Below, one piece after another: positions 47,304 to 59,214 of a DNA stretch of 64,000 nt. Position numbers and translations under genes: made by a program. The DNA is taken from NCBI GenBank assembly GCA_018105865.1, contig CM030845.1, positions 16,542,776 to 16,606,775 on the forward strand, written 5' to 3'. The notes beneath the pieces were generated by a model. That model had not been told where the DNA came from, ran no database searches, and saw only the letters and a program-made list of their open reading frames with translations. The stretch comes from Metaphire vulgaris (Eukaryota > Annelida > Clitellata > Crassiclitellata > Megascolecidae). How positions within the stretch are numbered: the stretch's first letter is position 1; each line of letters begins with the position of its first letter.

Positions 47304-47702
47304 GGGTCGTCCATAAATGACGTAACGCGATTTTTGGCACTTTTTGACCCCCCTCTCTCACTAAGTAACGCGACGTAACAAAAAGTCAGACCCCATAAAG
47401 TATGACGTAACAACGGGCCGACCCCCCTTTTCTCGTCTTCCGAAAAGTCTTGACAAGCAAAAAAGGTAATTCATCTTTCTATGTTTGCCTCTCCAAACAT
47501 AATGACAAGCAAAAAGTCATTCTTATATTTTTCTTTCTCCAAATACCCTGACAAGCAAAAAAGGTCGTCACTTAAAAATTTTGTGTTGCGTTATGTCATA
47601 TTTACGGAACCCCCTCCCCTCGTCACACTTCGTAATAAATGTCCAGACCCCTTCTTCCCTCCCTCCCTCCCTAGGCGTGTTACGTCATTTGTGGACGAGC
47701 CC
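47304..47702. mobile_element. Inverted-repeat MITE, GTCCATAAATGACGTAAC family
   Basis: GGGTCGTCCATAAATGACGT and ACGTCATTTGTGGACGAGCCC are inverted ends. The interior has three GACAAGCAAAAA units. Similar in plan to family A but different in sequence. Confidence 0.75.
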
Positions 47703-48166
47703 TTGGCCAAAGATTCATTTGAAGAATCAGACCAGAGAAAAAATGAATTTCGACTGAAACTACTTAAAAGAAAAGTCGCCGAAATTCGCCTTAGACGCAC
47801 AGCCTGCATTCCCGTTCTGACTAATTGTTACTTTTTTGGTAAGTTTACTTTTTTCACAATTTCACAATTTCACCATTTATCCAGATGGGTCACTTGACCC
47901 CTCCGTACGCCCAATTATAATTATGCGATTATTCGCTAGCGAATTTTAAATCTAACTTTATTGCAAATGAAGACCATCTAAACAGACTGAAACCCTCTGA
48001 AACAACGGCCACCAGATTCACATTCGATCAAATACATTGCCAAACAATGTTTCAATGTGACGCCAGCCACTTACCTTTGTCATTTGTAGGCAGTTTCTCT
48101 TTATGCAAACCAATACAAGGCATTTTATTTCAAACAATTAGAAGATCGTACGAGGAAACTAGCTTT

Positions 48167-48167
<1 letters not shown>

Positions 48168-48215
<48 letters not shown>

Positions 48216-48224
48216 GTCTCTCTT

Positions 48225-48299
<75 letters not shown>

Positions 48300-48322
48300 G
48301 TCTCTCTCTGTCTCTCTCTCTC
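48168..48322. repeat. (TC)n tract
   Basis: TC repeat with TGTC interruptions in Grip intron 1. Confidence 0.97.
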
Positions 48323-48506
48323 AGGACAGAACCTACGCAACCAACGACTAGAGAAACACCGTTGCCACGATCACTATTACACCGGTGTCCACTCAATACA
48401 ATAATTAGAATCCCACATTGACTTCCATTCACCGTCGAATTTCTCTCTCACAGATTCCAACTCAAACCAGATTAATCCAACGACGGTGAGTGATTAGCAG
48501 CCGGTC

Positions 48507-48508
<2 letters not shown>

Positions 48509-48554
<46 letters not shown>
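48509..48554. repeat. (ATC)n tract
   Basis: ATC repeat about 120 nt from the exon 1 donor. Confidence 0.95.
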
Positions 48555-48670
48555 CTGCCAACTGATTTAAAGAAATCGTTTCTAAGTCCTAATCTCCGAA
48601 GAAACGCAGAAGATGCAACCGATGACAATCATCACGACTACTCTGCCTGTCGTCCTCCGAGACTGCTTAC

Positions 48671-48724
48671 CTGCGCTGCTGAAGGCAAGAGTTCTCGGAA
48701 GGCCTCACCTAGACTCCACCCCAT
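48671..48724 (-). CDS. Grip: Grip coding exon 1 (candidate start)
   Basis: ATG in a fair context (CGATCATGG) opens MGWSLGEAFRELLPSAAQ and then a strong donor CAG|gtaagc. An in-frame TGA lies five codons upstream, so the frame cannot extend further 5'. The phase 0 exit fits exon 2; using the alternative internal donor (G|gtgagg) would run into a stop in exon 2. No homology support, because GRIP N-termini vary by isoform. A purine-rich stretch (48,790-48,935) and (CCG/CTG)n lie in the presumed 5' UTR. Confidence 0.5.
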
Positions 48725-48989
48725 GATCGCCGTCCGTCAGAAGGCCGCCGCCGCCGCTGCTGCTGCTGCTGCTGCTGCCTACTCACTCAGGTGAGAGGCA
48801 GAAAGAGAGGCGGCCGTTAATTGCGCTGCTGAGCAAAAGCATCAGAGCAAGAAGAAGAAGAAGAGAGAGGAGAAGGTGGGGAGCAGGAGGAGTAAAAGGA
48901 GTAGGAAGAGGAAGAGGAGGAAGAAGACAAAGGGATAAGCAAAGAAAACAGTGATAATCTACATTTTCCACTAACTTACAAAATGCTTG

Positions 48990-49013
48990 CACACACACAC
49001 ACACACACACACG
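48990..49013. repeat. (AC)n tract
   Basis: CA repeat upstream of the Grip start. 49,020-49,880 has overlapping short frames but nothing I can support as a gene. Confidence 0.95.
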
Positions 49014-49886
49014 ATATTTGGCCTACTTCACTGCTTCACTATGCCATCGCGATAAACATATTGTTGTTCAGGTTTCTAGCGGATCAAATGGGTTTCGGAG
49101 ATATCCGTTGGAGATCTCACAGCCAACGAAAAGCAGACACTCGACAGCACAAAAGATGCCACGAATCGGCGCTTTAAAACGGAGACAATCATCATCTTCG
49201 TCGTCCTCTTGTATCAATCGAAACGCATCTAAGAGGTCGTTGAGAAGCCTTTGAATCCGACACACGAACAACAATGGAAAGATGTTGGCATTTAGATGAC
49301 GTCATCTGCGAAAACGAGACTCTATGAAGATTATTCCAAGAGAGAGAACTACAATAATCGTAAGCAGCTGTATACATGGCACTCACATCAAACGACGACT
49401 GTTACGAGAGAGAACTCAACAGGACAGAGCGGCGTCCAAGTGTCCGAGCATTTCTGCCACTCTTACACTCTGTCACTCCACTCAACCGTCAATCACAACT
49501 GACGTCTGCAGTGAAACCGAGGCAACGCAGAAGACGCCAGCGAAAGTCGAATCAATCGCGGGAAATTTCTGTCAATAGTTTTTCAAAAACTATATTTAAG
49601 AAGGAAATTCTTTCTTATCTCCAGATTTAGACAATGGAGACAGCATGCATATAGGCAAATGCTGATCTGAGAGATTGCAAGAAACTCTGCCGAGTCGAAT
49701 TGAGATTAAACTCAGCGTTGTTTGATAATTGTTGTTAGATGCCAGTTTATGGTCATATTTTCAGATTTACAACTCATTGTAGAATTTAGAATAGTAGAAT
49801 TCTGCTAACCTAAATGTTATTAAATTGAAAGGCAGAAAACTACTAAACTAGTCCTCTTCCTCTGCCTCTCCATTCAGTCTCTCTCT

Positions 49887-50078
49887 CAGTGGCGGCTCCA
49901 CCGGGGGGGTCAGGGGGGCCCGTGCCCCCCTATTGAGAGCCTGGCCCCCCCAGTGGCCCCCCAGTTGGGACCCTATACTTAATGCTATATACATTAAACA
50001 ACAAATGGTTGGCCCCCATGATTGAAGTTGCCCCCTCCCCAACGGCCCCCCACTTGCCAAATCCTAGAACCGCCACTG
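49887..50078. mobile_element. hAT MITE (192 bp) with 8-bp target duplication
   Basis: CAGTGGCGGCTCCACCGGG and CCTAGAACCGCCACTG are inverted ends. ctctctct flanks both sides. It is about 85% similar by eye to 33,475-33,665. Confidence 0.9.
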
Positions 50079-50194
50079 CTCTCTCTCTTAATGTTTATTT
50101 CCAACAGAGTTCACTCAGAGGATTGTGTTTCTCTTATTGTCTTGTTTGTTTATTGTTGTAATCTTTGTTGTCATTTTGATTTGCTACAGTACTA

Positions 50195-50641
50195 TAGTGA
50201 TGTGCGGTAAATAAAATACTCGACGATAATATACCGTGGAAAAATATCGTTATACCGCGGTATTTCGCGACGATATCACTCCTAGACAAATGTTATTAAT
50301 TAATTATTATTTGCCTACTTACTATAATTGGAAGTAGCTGTAAACTGTAAACAAAGTTACGGAGCTATTGACTACGAAGATTTGCGCCGTAGGCCAATGA
50401 CGCAGTTTTAAATGCTTTTTACGAATTACCTTACGGGATGACGCGAAATTACGTCAGTCACTGACGTCACTGCCAACGATGTTAGAATCGAAAACTAGAA
50501 ATGACATTCATTATAATTACATCATCTATAGCAACGCTTATTTACAATCAACACCACCTGACGATTAACCGCGGAATTCAGCAAACCCGCGCTTTAATAC
50601 CGCGGCATTTTCTTAATAATTATTAATACCGCGTATCACTA
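50195..50641. mobile_element. hAT-like element with TACCGCGGTA subterminal repeats
   Basis: TAGTGATGTGCGGTAAATA and ATACCGCGTATCACTA are imperfect inverted ends. Palindromic TACCGCGGTATTTCGCG words cluster near the ends. No clear target duplication. Confidence 0.6.
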
Positions 50642-51778
50642 TTTCATACTAATAAGCTGACATCAATCAACTAATCGACCGTTTTGCTTTGATTGTTAGT
50701 GTAACAGAATTACTTTGATGTTTGCATGACGCTTGTTTCCAGAGAAGACAACTGACCAATCGACCGAAGGAACTCATTCGAAATGCAACCAAATGAGTGA
50801 TCGTCACTCCTCACTTCTCACTGATCCTCTACGAAAATACTGCAACAGAATATCATCTGAAATGTCAAACACGAAACTGAAACTACAGTATTCCACTGCG
50901 TTTGGGGCGCTCATTAATTATTCCTTCATGAATCGAAAAATTCACCCACCGTCAGTGGCGTGTACCCAAGGTATGGTGAGTGGGGCGTATGCCCCTCCCT
51001 CTTGGGCGCCACTGGAGGGGCGCAAAAATCTGTGCCCCTTTGCTCTACGACAGTGATTCGCAAAGTGTGTGCCGCGGCTCTCTGGGGAGTCGGGGTTGCC
51101 TTCTTCCAGGGAAACCGTGAATATTCTTAGGTATTACTTTTCTTAAATTAAGTAGGCCTATCCTTGAGAATTCGACACATATACGACCACAGATATGTTT
51201 TAAAACTTTAGAAGCAAAAGGTCAACGAATTCGCCCAAAAAAATCACAGACGTATTTGCCAATTGATACAAACGTATCCTATGTGTAAGCAAATGATCAT
51301 ACGCGTGCGCGCGCACATAATTGCATGCATACTTACTTATTTAAATGCCTTCAATGGTTAAGGCGTCGGTAGAGAATCCGTTGTGTGTTTCATTTGCGTG
51401 TTTGTTATTTACCTGCATTACCTGTTAACTGGTCTGTTGTCTGTTGTCTGTTGCCGAGTCTTCGCCGTCCATCGCAGCCGAGACCTTTTCTTGCGTCAAA
51501 TCGTCGAAATAGGATAAACGACTCGAAGTGGATATAGGTCGACGGATGATAAGCGAAGACAGGATTCGGATGAAATCCAATCCAACTGAACTCTCGAAAG
51601 CCGAAGGATTCGAAATCCAGCGAACAGTTCTCAGCTGAAGAAGAACTGCTGTTCCTGCATAGAAGCAGCCAAACTGCAAATATCCAACGGTAGTAGTAGT
51701 AATAATAATAAGAGCATATTGGCGCTGCTCCAACTCGATATGCTGGCAACCGACTGTGATGTACTAAGGGCATGAGGA

Positions 51779-51937
51779 AGAAGAAGAAGAGGAGGAGGAG
51801 GAGGAGGAGGAGGAGGAGGAGGAAGAAGAAGAAGAAGAAGAAGAAGAAGAAGAAGAAGAAGAAGAAGAGACAGGCTTAAAGATGTTTCTGATTATGAAGA
51901 AGAAGAAGAAGAAGAAGAAGAAGAAGAAGAAGAAGAA
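51779..51937. repeat. (AAG)n/(GAG)n tracts
   Basis: Two purine trinucleotide arrays (51,779-51,868; 51,895-51,937). Confidence 0.96.
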
Positions 51938-52489
51938 AGCGACTTGACTATCTTACTTATCTTACTCACAGCACATGGAAACTGAAATAGTAGAAAGGTC
52001 AACAATGCTAGAAGTCGTTTCCTCCTACTCCCTCTTCTCCTCCCCCTCCTCCTCCTCCTCCTCTTCACCGGTTCCGTCTTTCGAACTCTGGTTCGTAAAG
52101 ACGGGATTCTCATCTTCTGACTCCGCGTTCTTATTCGGCGGCTGATTTACGCACGGCTTTCGTAGACTTAAACTGGGAGAGTTTTAAGTCTCAGCATCTT
52201 CAGTCATTAATGAAAAACAGCGAAGGCGAATGAACGCAATGCACTGCATCTACAGTGTATATGAACATAACTAATGACGAGTCTGTTTACAGATGTATCT
52301 TCTTCAATGTATCTGCATTAAGTGATAGACCGGCCAACTCCTGTGGATTTACTGCCTGGATAGTTGCCCTTAGTTAACTCAGCCTTATCTCTTACGGAGA
52401 ATTATAATGCGCTGGTTTTACGAAGCTCATTGCTGGCAATGGATTCCAAAGCACTGAATGACACGGCTGGTTCCTTGCTTTACCTCCTT

Positions 52490-52527
<38 letters not shown>

Positions 52528-53636
52528 AGTATATTAAAATGCGCCCCCTATCTATAAGCCACATAAAAAGTGGCGTCGCCGCCACATCGAAAATTTTTCC
52601 CAGACAGTCGTCAAAAAGTCTTGGCTGGCAAAAAAGTCCCTGCGGCCAATAGTTTGTTATATTGCTTCTCTTTAATTTTAATTTATTATTTCTAATCTAT
52701 TACATCTCTGAAAAAATGCGTCACTTTTCTGAAAATTTCCTCAGGGGAGGGTCTCTCCCTGCCCCACCCCATAGCTACGCCACTGGGTGGGTACGGACGG
52801 ACTATTTCCAGTGCTCTGGGGTCACGAGTTCATCCGAGAGCGTTGATTTCGATGCATCGACAGAAGGCGCCGGCGCATTGATATACGCAACGGACTCCGC
52901 ACCGCGGCTGGCGACGCCGCCGCCGCCGCCGTCGTTTGGATGACTCCGCTTCGTAAAAGAGTTCCGAAAAAAAGCGGAGGAATTCGGGATAAAGAAAAGC
53001 GGATTAAGCGACCGAATCCCATTCGTTGAAATGTCGTCTTCTAAGAGAGCGACTTCTCCTTTCCTTCTTTCGCTTGGTCATCGGCGGCGCTTTGATTTTG
53101 AGAAAGGACTTCAAAGGAGCCGACGTCCAGGTATCTTCAAAGACTGTTGACCGAGCGATTGACGCTCTCGGTCGACTTCGATTGACTCTCCTTTCGGTCA
53201 GAATAACATTTTGGAATTAGGAAAATATCCGGATTTGAAAAGGCGGAGGGTGCTGCCATGAGGGTGCTGGGGCAATATCGATAGAGACTAATGCATCGCC
53301 GCAAAGGTGTGGGAGTCAAAAGGAATGAGGAGGGTGAGGGAGGGAGGGGAGAATGAGAGATAGAAATTGAAGTTTTTAGGAGTTCCCTGGAGAAATGACA
53401 CCACCTGAAGACGGAAGCACGGAATTTGCAAGATGGTGTCGGGCGTGACAAAAGACAAAACTAAGCCACGTCCTCCTCAGCGTAGGCATGAATTTCTACC
53501 ACCCTCCCCACCCACCCACCCACCCACCCAGCCCCTTCGGCTGAAAATATGTCCCCTGATGTATCTGCAGACTGTATGAAGATGCTGCTGAAGAGAAGTC
53601 TATTGTGGATATTTCAATGCTCGTATAAGGTCGCTT

Positions 53637-53728
<92 letters not shown>
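53637..53728. repeat. (TC)n tract
   Basis: Pure TC repeat in the intergenic region. A shorter one lies at 52,495-52,525. Confidence 0.97.
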
Positions 53729-53729
<1 letters not shown>

Positions 53730-54214
53730 ACTTGAGCTGATGTCAGACGGTGGATGAGTATTAATTGATCGATGGAAGTCTATTCTGGTCGTGGTATCTG
53801 CGCTAAATCGTTGAGAATGGGGGTTGGAGGGGGAGAGGTAGAGGAAGGGAGTAACCGAGTAAAAGGGGTAAAAGAGTGAACGTGTGAAGAACTCTTTGAC
53901 GACCTTTTCGCTCGTCGGAGACTTTTTACCCCAAAATGTCGATGTGCCCCAACCCCCCTCCCCCAATTCCTGAATCCTGGCTACGCCACTGGTTCCAAGG
54001 ACCCGCGGCCAAAGGAGAGTAACGCTGCTTGCGATCGGTTGCAGCAGCAGCAGCAGCGCAAGTGCGGGATGGAGGTCGGACAGGGAGAAAACACGGGGTC
54101 CAGTTGAGAAACTGCTGGCGGTCGTCATGGTGATGGGACAATAAACGGCGCCTTCTGTTTTCTCGACCTCTGCGACCAACGAACAACACGATCTCATCAT
54201 AAATTAAAAACACA

Positions 54215-54284
54215 ACGGACGGACGGACGGACGGACGGGGCAGTCCCCTGATGATGCCCTCGCCGCCGCCGCCGCCGCCGCCGC

Positions 54285-54338
<54 letters not shown>

Positions 54339-54340
54339 AT
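54215..54340. repeat. (GGAC)n and (CCG)n tracts
   Basis: GGAC repeat at 54,215-54,238 and about 26 CCG units at 54,262-54,340. The latter is a CpG-dense, CGG-type repeat between the two divergent genes. Confidence 0.96.
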
Positions 54341-54640
54341 GGAGCAGCGACGGGGGCGATGATGTCCCAGGGTCCTGCATCTTCCCTCCTCCATTCCGAA
54401 CGAAAACTTGTGCGTTTGATTCGCAGCTAACGAGACCATTTGACTCTCTTGTCAGCGCTGTTCACCAGACCGTAAACAACCCCTTCCCCGACACTCTGAA
54501 AATCAAAAATAGATTATGTACACGCGCACACACACAGACAGACAGACGCACATACACGTGTGTATCGTCATCGCGATCATAATAACCAAAGTTGAAAAGG
54601 GCCGAAGAATCGTCTGGCCACTGACTTGGGTCTTCTTCGT

Positions 54641-54690
54641 CTCCTCCTCCTCCTCCTCCTCCTCCTCCTCCTCCTACTCCTCCTCCTCCG
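54641..54690. repeat. (TCC)n tract
   Basis: TCC repeat in the intergenic region. From 54,700 to 55,300 I see nothing recognisable. Confidence 0.95.
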
Positions 54691-55312
54691 CTGAGGGCGG
54701 GCGCTTCGTCTCCTCAGCTGAGGGCGCTTTTAGAGCCGTTGTGTTGATCGGCGACTGTCTGCATGACATGTTCAGACAGGAATGACGGAATGACAGCAAC
54801 AGACCACGGATGACATTATACTACGCGGGCGGCAGAAGAGGAGGGGGATAGAGGGAGGATTTCGAATGGAAAATTCAACCGCCGATCTGTCTTTAATTAA
54901 TTACAGCGATCTCTGTGTGATGAGAGCTCTCTTTAGACCGACGCTGCGCTCCCAAGCGACGACGCTTAGAAATTCATGAGATCGCCAAATCGAATTCGTT
55001 AATTTTTTCCTCTCTCTCCCCCTCTTTCTCTCCTTTGATTTGCATCATCAACTGATTCGATTGATTCCGAAATCAGGCGCAAATTAGAACTGGAAAAATG
55101 GAAAAGTACGAGGGCTTCGAAGCAGAGTAGTTTCTGAGTAAAACGGTGACTGATGTTCTGTTAATCCTTTGTGATTGCGGCTGTTGTGCTAACAGCGGTG
55201 ATCAATTGCTGCGTCTCTATTTGTGCACAAAATGCGTCGGTAGATGATTAAGGATTATGTTAAGCAAAATGTCGGAGACTGTTTTGCCAATCTCAACTCC
55301 AGTTGGCGGTTA

Positions 55313-55317
<5 letters not shown>

Positions 55318-55349
<32 letters not shown>
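55318..55349. repeat. (GA)n tract
   Basis: GA repeat about 130 nt upstream of the Wnt7 start codon, in the probable 5' UTR or promoter. Confidence 0.95.
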
Positions 55350-55353
<4 letters not shown>

Positions 55354-55477
55354 TCATCGCGCTTAGTAGGCCTAAGAGGGGTTGAAGGAGAGGGCGGCAG
55401 GCGGAGTTCAACTGGTCCCCCCCGGATCTCCCCTGCGGTGTCTTCTCAGCCCCGGTGTCACGGGGGAGTGGGAGCGA

Positions 55478-55763
55478 ATGAAGACGGTGTCATCGACGGT
55501 CGTCTATCTCCACCTGCTCCTCCTCTACCACCGGGCGCTGTCTTCTTCCGTTCTGGCGATCGGAGCCAGTCTCATCTGCGGGCGGATACAGGGACTGGCT
55601 CCACGCCAGCGAGCCATCTGCCAGAGCCACCCGGACTCCATGGCGTCGGTGGGAGAGGGAGCGAAGATCGGCGCTCTCGAATGTCGCTTCCAGTTCCGGA
55701 AGAACAGATGGAACTGCTCCCTGGCCACCGGCGAATCTCCACTCGGATACGCCTCCAGAACAG
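55478..55763 (+). CDS. Wnt7: Wnt7 coding exon 1: signal peptide and N-terminal Wnt domain
   Basis: The first in-frame ATG (55,478) opens MKTVSSTVVYLHLLLLYHRA, a typical signal peptide. Then come [36 protein letters not shown] and RWNCS. WNT7A has [21 protein letters not shown] and [23 protein letters not shown]. Exit phase 1 (ACAG|gtgaat). The open frame continues upstream without an ATG, so the start is well placed. A (TA)n(GA)n microsatellite begins about 40 nt into the intron. Confidence 0.95.
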
Positions 55764-55799
55764 GTGAATAAGCCATCCACCCCAGTCTTCTTTAAATGC

Positions 55800-55899
<100 letters not shown>

Positions 55900-56036
55900 G
55901 CGCACTTAATATTCCATCAGAAGCCATTGGTTTCTCTTTCAAGACGACTTCTTCCTACTCCTTTAATAGGCGTCCGGCATTTCCGATAAGTTCACGTGTT
56001 TTGATAAATGTGTGTGTGTGCGTCTTCTGTAGTCTT

Positions 56037-56122
56037 ACAGTGTAATGTAATGTAATGTAATGTAATGTAATGTAATGTAATGTAATGTAATGTAATGTAA
56101 TGTAATGTAATGTAATGTAATT
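56037..56122 (-). repeat. (TTACA)n tail of the antisense LINE
   Basis: About 17 units of TGTAA on the plus strand. Read on the minus strand this is the 3' tail of the LINE that ends here; short tandem tails are usual for CR1/L2-type elements. Confidence 0.9.
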
Positions 56123-56186
56123 AGCTATTTATATTGCGCCTAATCAATCAATGTTAGCAAGCGCATTACAATTAATGTCAATTATG

Positions 56187-58091
56187 TCAATTATTATATG
56201 CACAATTAAACAGATGTGTTTTCAAATGTTTACGGAAAGCGACGGGCGACTTTATGTTCCGTAGCGCTGGTGGAAGGGCGTTCCAGGCATGGGGTCCAGC
56301 GTACGAGAAGGCTCGTTGCCCCATGACTGTCCGAATACGAGGTTTCTGGTATTGGCTGGTAGAGGCTGATCGTAGGCCTGGTCTACCAATGGCGGTTGAT
56401 GTTGGCTGGAGCAGATCGGCCAGATAGGTCGGACAAAGACCATTCTGTGCACAGAACATCAGCGTGCATAGTTTGTGTTGTATCCGTGACTGGACTGGAA
56501 GCCAATGAAGTTCACGAAGCGCCGGAGTGACGTGGTCTCGAGGTTTCAGGTCCAGCACCAGACGTGCAGCAGCATTTTGTACGCGCTGCAGGTTGGCCAG
56601 TGTAGACTTTGGGAGGCCGGCAAGAACGGAATTACAATAGTCTAGTCTGGATAGAACAAACGCGGAAACCAGTTGCGAGGCGACTTCTTTGCCAGCGATT
56701 CGACAAATCTGGCGGATACGTCGTATGTGATAGAAGCAGCTCTTGGCTAACTGTCCAACATGTTGCTTCATGGTCAATTCGTTGTCAAACAGTACTCCGA
56801 GATCTCTGACGACGGAAGAAGGGCGGACGATGGTGCCCTGAAGTGCCAGACTACAATCGGTGTTAGACAGCTTAAGCATGTTAGCATGTGAGCCAAACCA
56901 TGCAAGCTCAGTCTTGGAAGCATTAAGTTGCAATCGTCGTGAGGAACACCATCCTTGGACCTCTGTGATGCAATTTTGGAGACGACCAAGAGCAAGACCA
57001 ACGTCTTTAATGTCCACATTGTCGTAGATCTGTTTATCATCAGCAAAAATATGATGTCGAAGATCATGACGTTGAAAAATGAGGGCAAAGTCTTCTGTGT
57101 ATGTGATGAAGGCAATCGGTCCCAAAGACGAGCCCTGGGGCACAGAGCACTCGAGAGACAAAGCTGGCGAGGAATCATTGAGGTGGCGAAATATCTGCTC
57201 GCGTCCAGTGAGGTAAGAACGAAACCAGCCAAGGGGAACTCCGCTGACTCCGAAACGTTTCTCCAGGACACGGAGCAGTATGTCATGATCCACCGTGTCG
57301 AAAGCCGAGCTGAGGTCAAGTAGTACAAGTGCAGTGACCTTGCCATCATCTATGGCGCGCACGAGGTCATTGTGGACTTTAATTACCGCTGTTTCTGTTG
57401 AGTGAAATCGCCGATATGCAGATTGATGAACTGGTAAAAGGCGATTGCGCTCAGAAAACTCAGCAAATCGAGCAACGACTGTTCGCTCCACGAGCTTCGA
57501 CACAAAGCTCAAGTTGGAAATTGGTCGAAAAGATTTCAGATCTCCTGGATCCAACGTTGGCTTCTTCAGGCGGGGAAGGACGATAGCCGATTTGCAGGCA
57601 TCGGCACAGTTCCCAGTGTCCAAAGAAGTGTTGCACATCAGACTAAGCAGAGGAGCGATGACATCAGCAACCTCACGTAGCAGCCAGGTAGGGATCGGAT
57701 CAAGCGAGCATTGCTTGTTCGGCAACTTTGATAATAGAGCTTTGATCTCAATTGGTGTTACCGGATAGAAAGAGAAAGGCGGGGTTTGTCTTTTAACGAT
57801 CTCCACCTCAGGTGCATTAGATGTCTGCTCACGAATTCGAGCAATCTTCTCCGTAAAAAAGGTGGCAAAGTCATTGACCTTGAAGTGTGATACAGAGGTC
57901 GGAGGCGGTTTGGCAAGCCGATCAACTTTAGCCCAGATCGCTCGACTGTTTCCTCCGCAGCTTTGAATTTCTCGCGTCCAGTACTGCTTGAACTTGTCTT
58001 GGAAAAGCTGCCGGACTATCTTTGAGTGTAGTCGCCAAGCCTCCAGCGTATCAGGCGTCAGAAGGCGCCTGTAATGTAGTTTATGACTCAT
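56187..58091 (-). CDS. CR1/L2-like LINE reverse transcriptase, uninterrupted 634-codon ORF
   Basis: Non-LTR retrotransposon polymerase, not a host gene. Blocks in order: LKSFRPISNLSFVSKLVER (~185-203), LLDLSSAFDTVDHDILL (~257-273), SVPQGSSLGP (~316-325), the catalytic FADD box in HHIFADDKQIY (~346-356), LNASKTELAWFG, and the C-terminal SRLDYCNSVLAGLP and HLFNCAYNN. The endonuclease domain is absent, so the copy is 5'-truncated near 58,100. It lies antisense in Wnt7 intron 1. No stop or frameshift in 634 codons suggests a recent insertion. Clade within the Jockey superfamily (CR1, L2 or relative) is inferred. Confidence 0.9.
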   Translation of the reverse strand: MSHKLHYRRLLTPDTLEAWRLHSKIVRQLFQDKFKQYWTREIQSCGGNSRAIWAKVDRLAKPPPTSVSHFKVNDFATFFTEKIARIREQTSNAPEVEIVKRQTPPFSFYPVTPIEIKALLSKLPNKQCSLDPIPTWLLREVADVIAPLLSLMCNTSLDTGNCADACKSAIVLPRLKKPTLDPGDLKSFRPISNLSFVSKLVERTVVARFAEFSERNRLLPVHQSAYRRFHSTETAVIKVHNDLVRAIDDGKVTALVLLDLSSAFDTVDHDILLRVLEKRFGVSGVPLGWFRSYLTGREQIFRHLNDSSPALSLECSVPQGSSLGPIAFITYTEDFALIFQRHDLRHHIFADDKQIYDNVDIKDVGLALGRLQNCITEVQGWCSSRRLQLNASKTELAWFGSHANMLKLSNTDCSLALQGTIVRPSSVVRDLGVLFDNELTMKQHVGQLAKSCFYHIRRIRQICRIAGKEVASQLVSAFVLSRLDYCNSVLAGLPKSTLANLQRVQNAAARLVLDLKPRDHVTPALRELHWLPVQSRIQHKLCTLMFCAQNGLCPTYLADLLQPTSTAIGRPGLRSASTSQYQKPRIRTVMGQRAFSYAGPHAWNALPPALRNIKSPVAFRKHLKTHLFNCAYNN

Positions 58092-58423
58092 TCTGTGTGA
58101 CAGAGGTGTCAGAAGGAGGGGGGTGCATGAGAGTGCAACTGCGCCCCTGGAAATTATTAATTTAAAAAATAAACGAATACTTGGAGAATTTTGTCGGCTG
58201 TGTTATCAATCGGTCTCGATAGGAATTCTCTAGAAGATTAAGTTTAGTATTTTATTTCGAAGAGCGACATATTTCGTCTTTCTTATAACTTAAAAGTGAA
58301 ATCCATTTGGTAATTGGCTTTCGGGTAAATATAATGTTGCAGTCTCCCCTGAGAAACTCTTTGCTGACGTCGATGGCTGTGGATAAGTTACTATGCGACA
58401 ATTTAATCTAATGTTCTTCGCGC

Positions 58424-58560
58424 GGGAAGATGGCAGAAGTGGTTACACGCTGGACAGGCAAGCTGACGGAACGGGTTCGACTCCCGTATGAGCCTCTATA
58501 GGGTCGATTCAGTCTTACTCGCTAGAGGGAGGTTATAGCATCAAACTGAGGACGCTGCGA
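58424..58560 (+). repeat. tRNA-derived SINE, copy 2
   Basis: A-box TGGCAGAAGTGG at 58,431-58,442 and a perfect B-box GGTTCGACTCC at 58,474-58,484. GGAAGATGGCAGA and the spacing match copy 1 at 34,236. The region after it to 58,740 may be SINE body. Confidence 0.75.
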
Positions 58561-59214
58561 AGTAAAGCGCGGGCCTAGATGTTTGGCTGGCAACCTAGGT
58601 GAATGGTGTATGTCACCCGCGTCGCTGTATGCATGCCTAAGTGAACGGAGATCAGCGCCGGTCTCAACGCTCCGATCCGGGAAAACTCGACTCCGTTCTT
58701 CGTGTGTATTTGCCGCGTCGATTGAATATTTCAAACGTCCGCTGTTTTAGTCTCAATGTCCACCTGCATGGTCCCGTGTGCAACCGCCTCTCAAGTAAGA
58801 CCTTTTAGGCACAAAACAGATGGGAGCCATCGTATAGGCTATAGCGTATGGAGAAGGGTCATCCACCGAGGCAGGCACTGCCGTCGTATTGCCATGCCCG
58901 GCCAAAAGAATCGATTGCGAGGAAATAACTATATATAGAGTTTCACGTTCACAGTTTTCATCACAGCAACCATCGGCATCTGATGCTGTCTGAAGTCATC
59001 TCTGCAGCAGTGGAATCTCAGCGCCGCAGTCTGTGTAGTAGTTTGTGCTTTTCGATGTCAGCTTCATGCAGTTATATGTCCACTGGAGGATAAGCGGTGA
59101 ATGAGGATGTGGATGAGGAGAAGAGGTGGGTGGAGATGATTCTGACATGTATTCGTAAACATGGTGGATGGTTTTAACCTATTATTACGTCACATTTTCT
59201 GTAGTGAGAATCCT

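Noticed and set aside
48049..48432. Frames with Ser-Leu or Arg-Glu dipeptide runs
   Set aside because: Produced by the (TC)n microsatellite; same for 62,670-63,098.
49018..49630. Three overlapping 64-84-residue frames
   Set aside because: Overlap in all frames, no domain, no splice support.
50954..51013. 60-bp CAGTGGCG...CGCCACTG pair
   Set aside because: Ends face each other but no target duplication and no family match; may be a fragment. Single ends at 28,805, 52,780, 53,985 and 62,653 were left out for the same reason.
52816..53045. GC-rich stretch open on both strands (minus frame ending SDELVTPEHWK)
   Set aside because: Open in opposite frames, no start, no splice pattern joining it to Grip or Wnt7, no recognised homology.
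53496..54213. 234-residue minus-strand frame
   Set aside because: Runs through a (GA)n tract and one end of a hAT-like repeat; composite chance frame.
55382..55477. Upstream extension of Wnt7 exon 1
   Set aside because: Open frame but begins at TTG with no ATG before 55,478; the signal peptide starts at 55,478.
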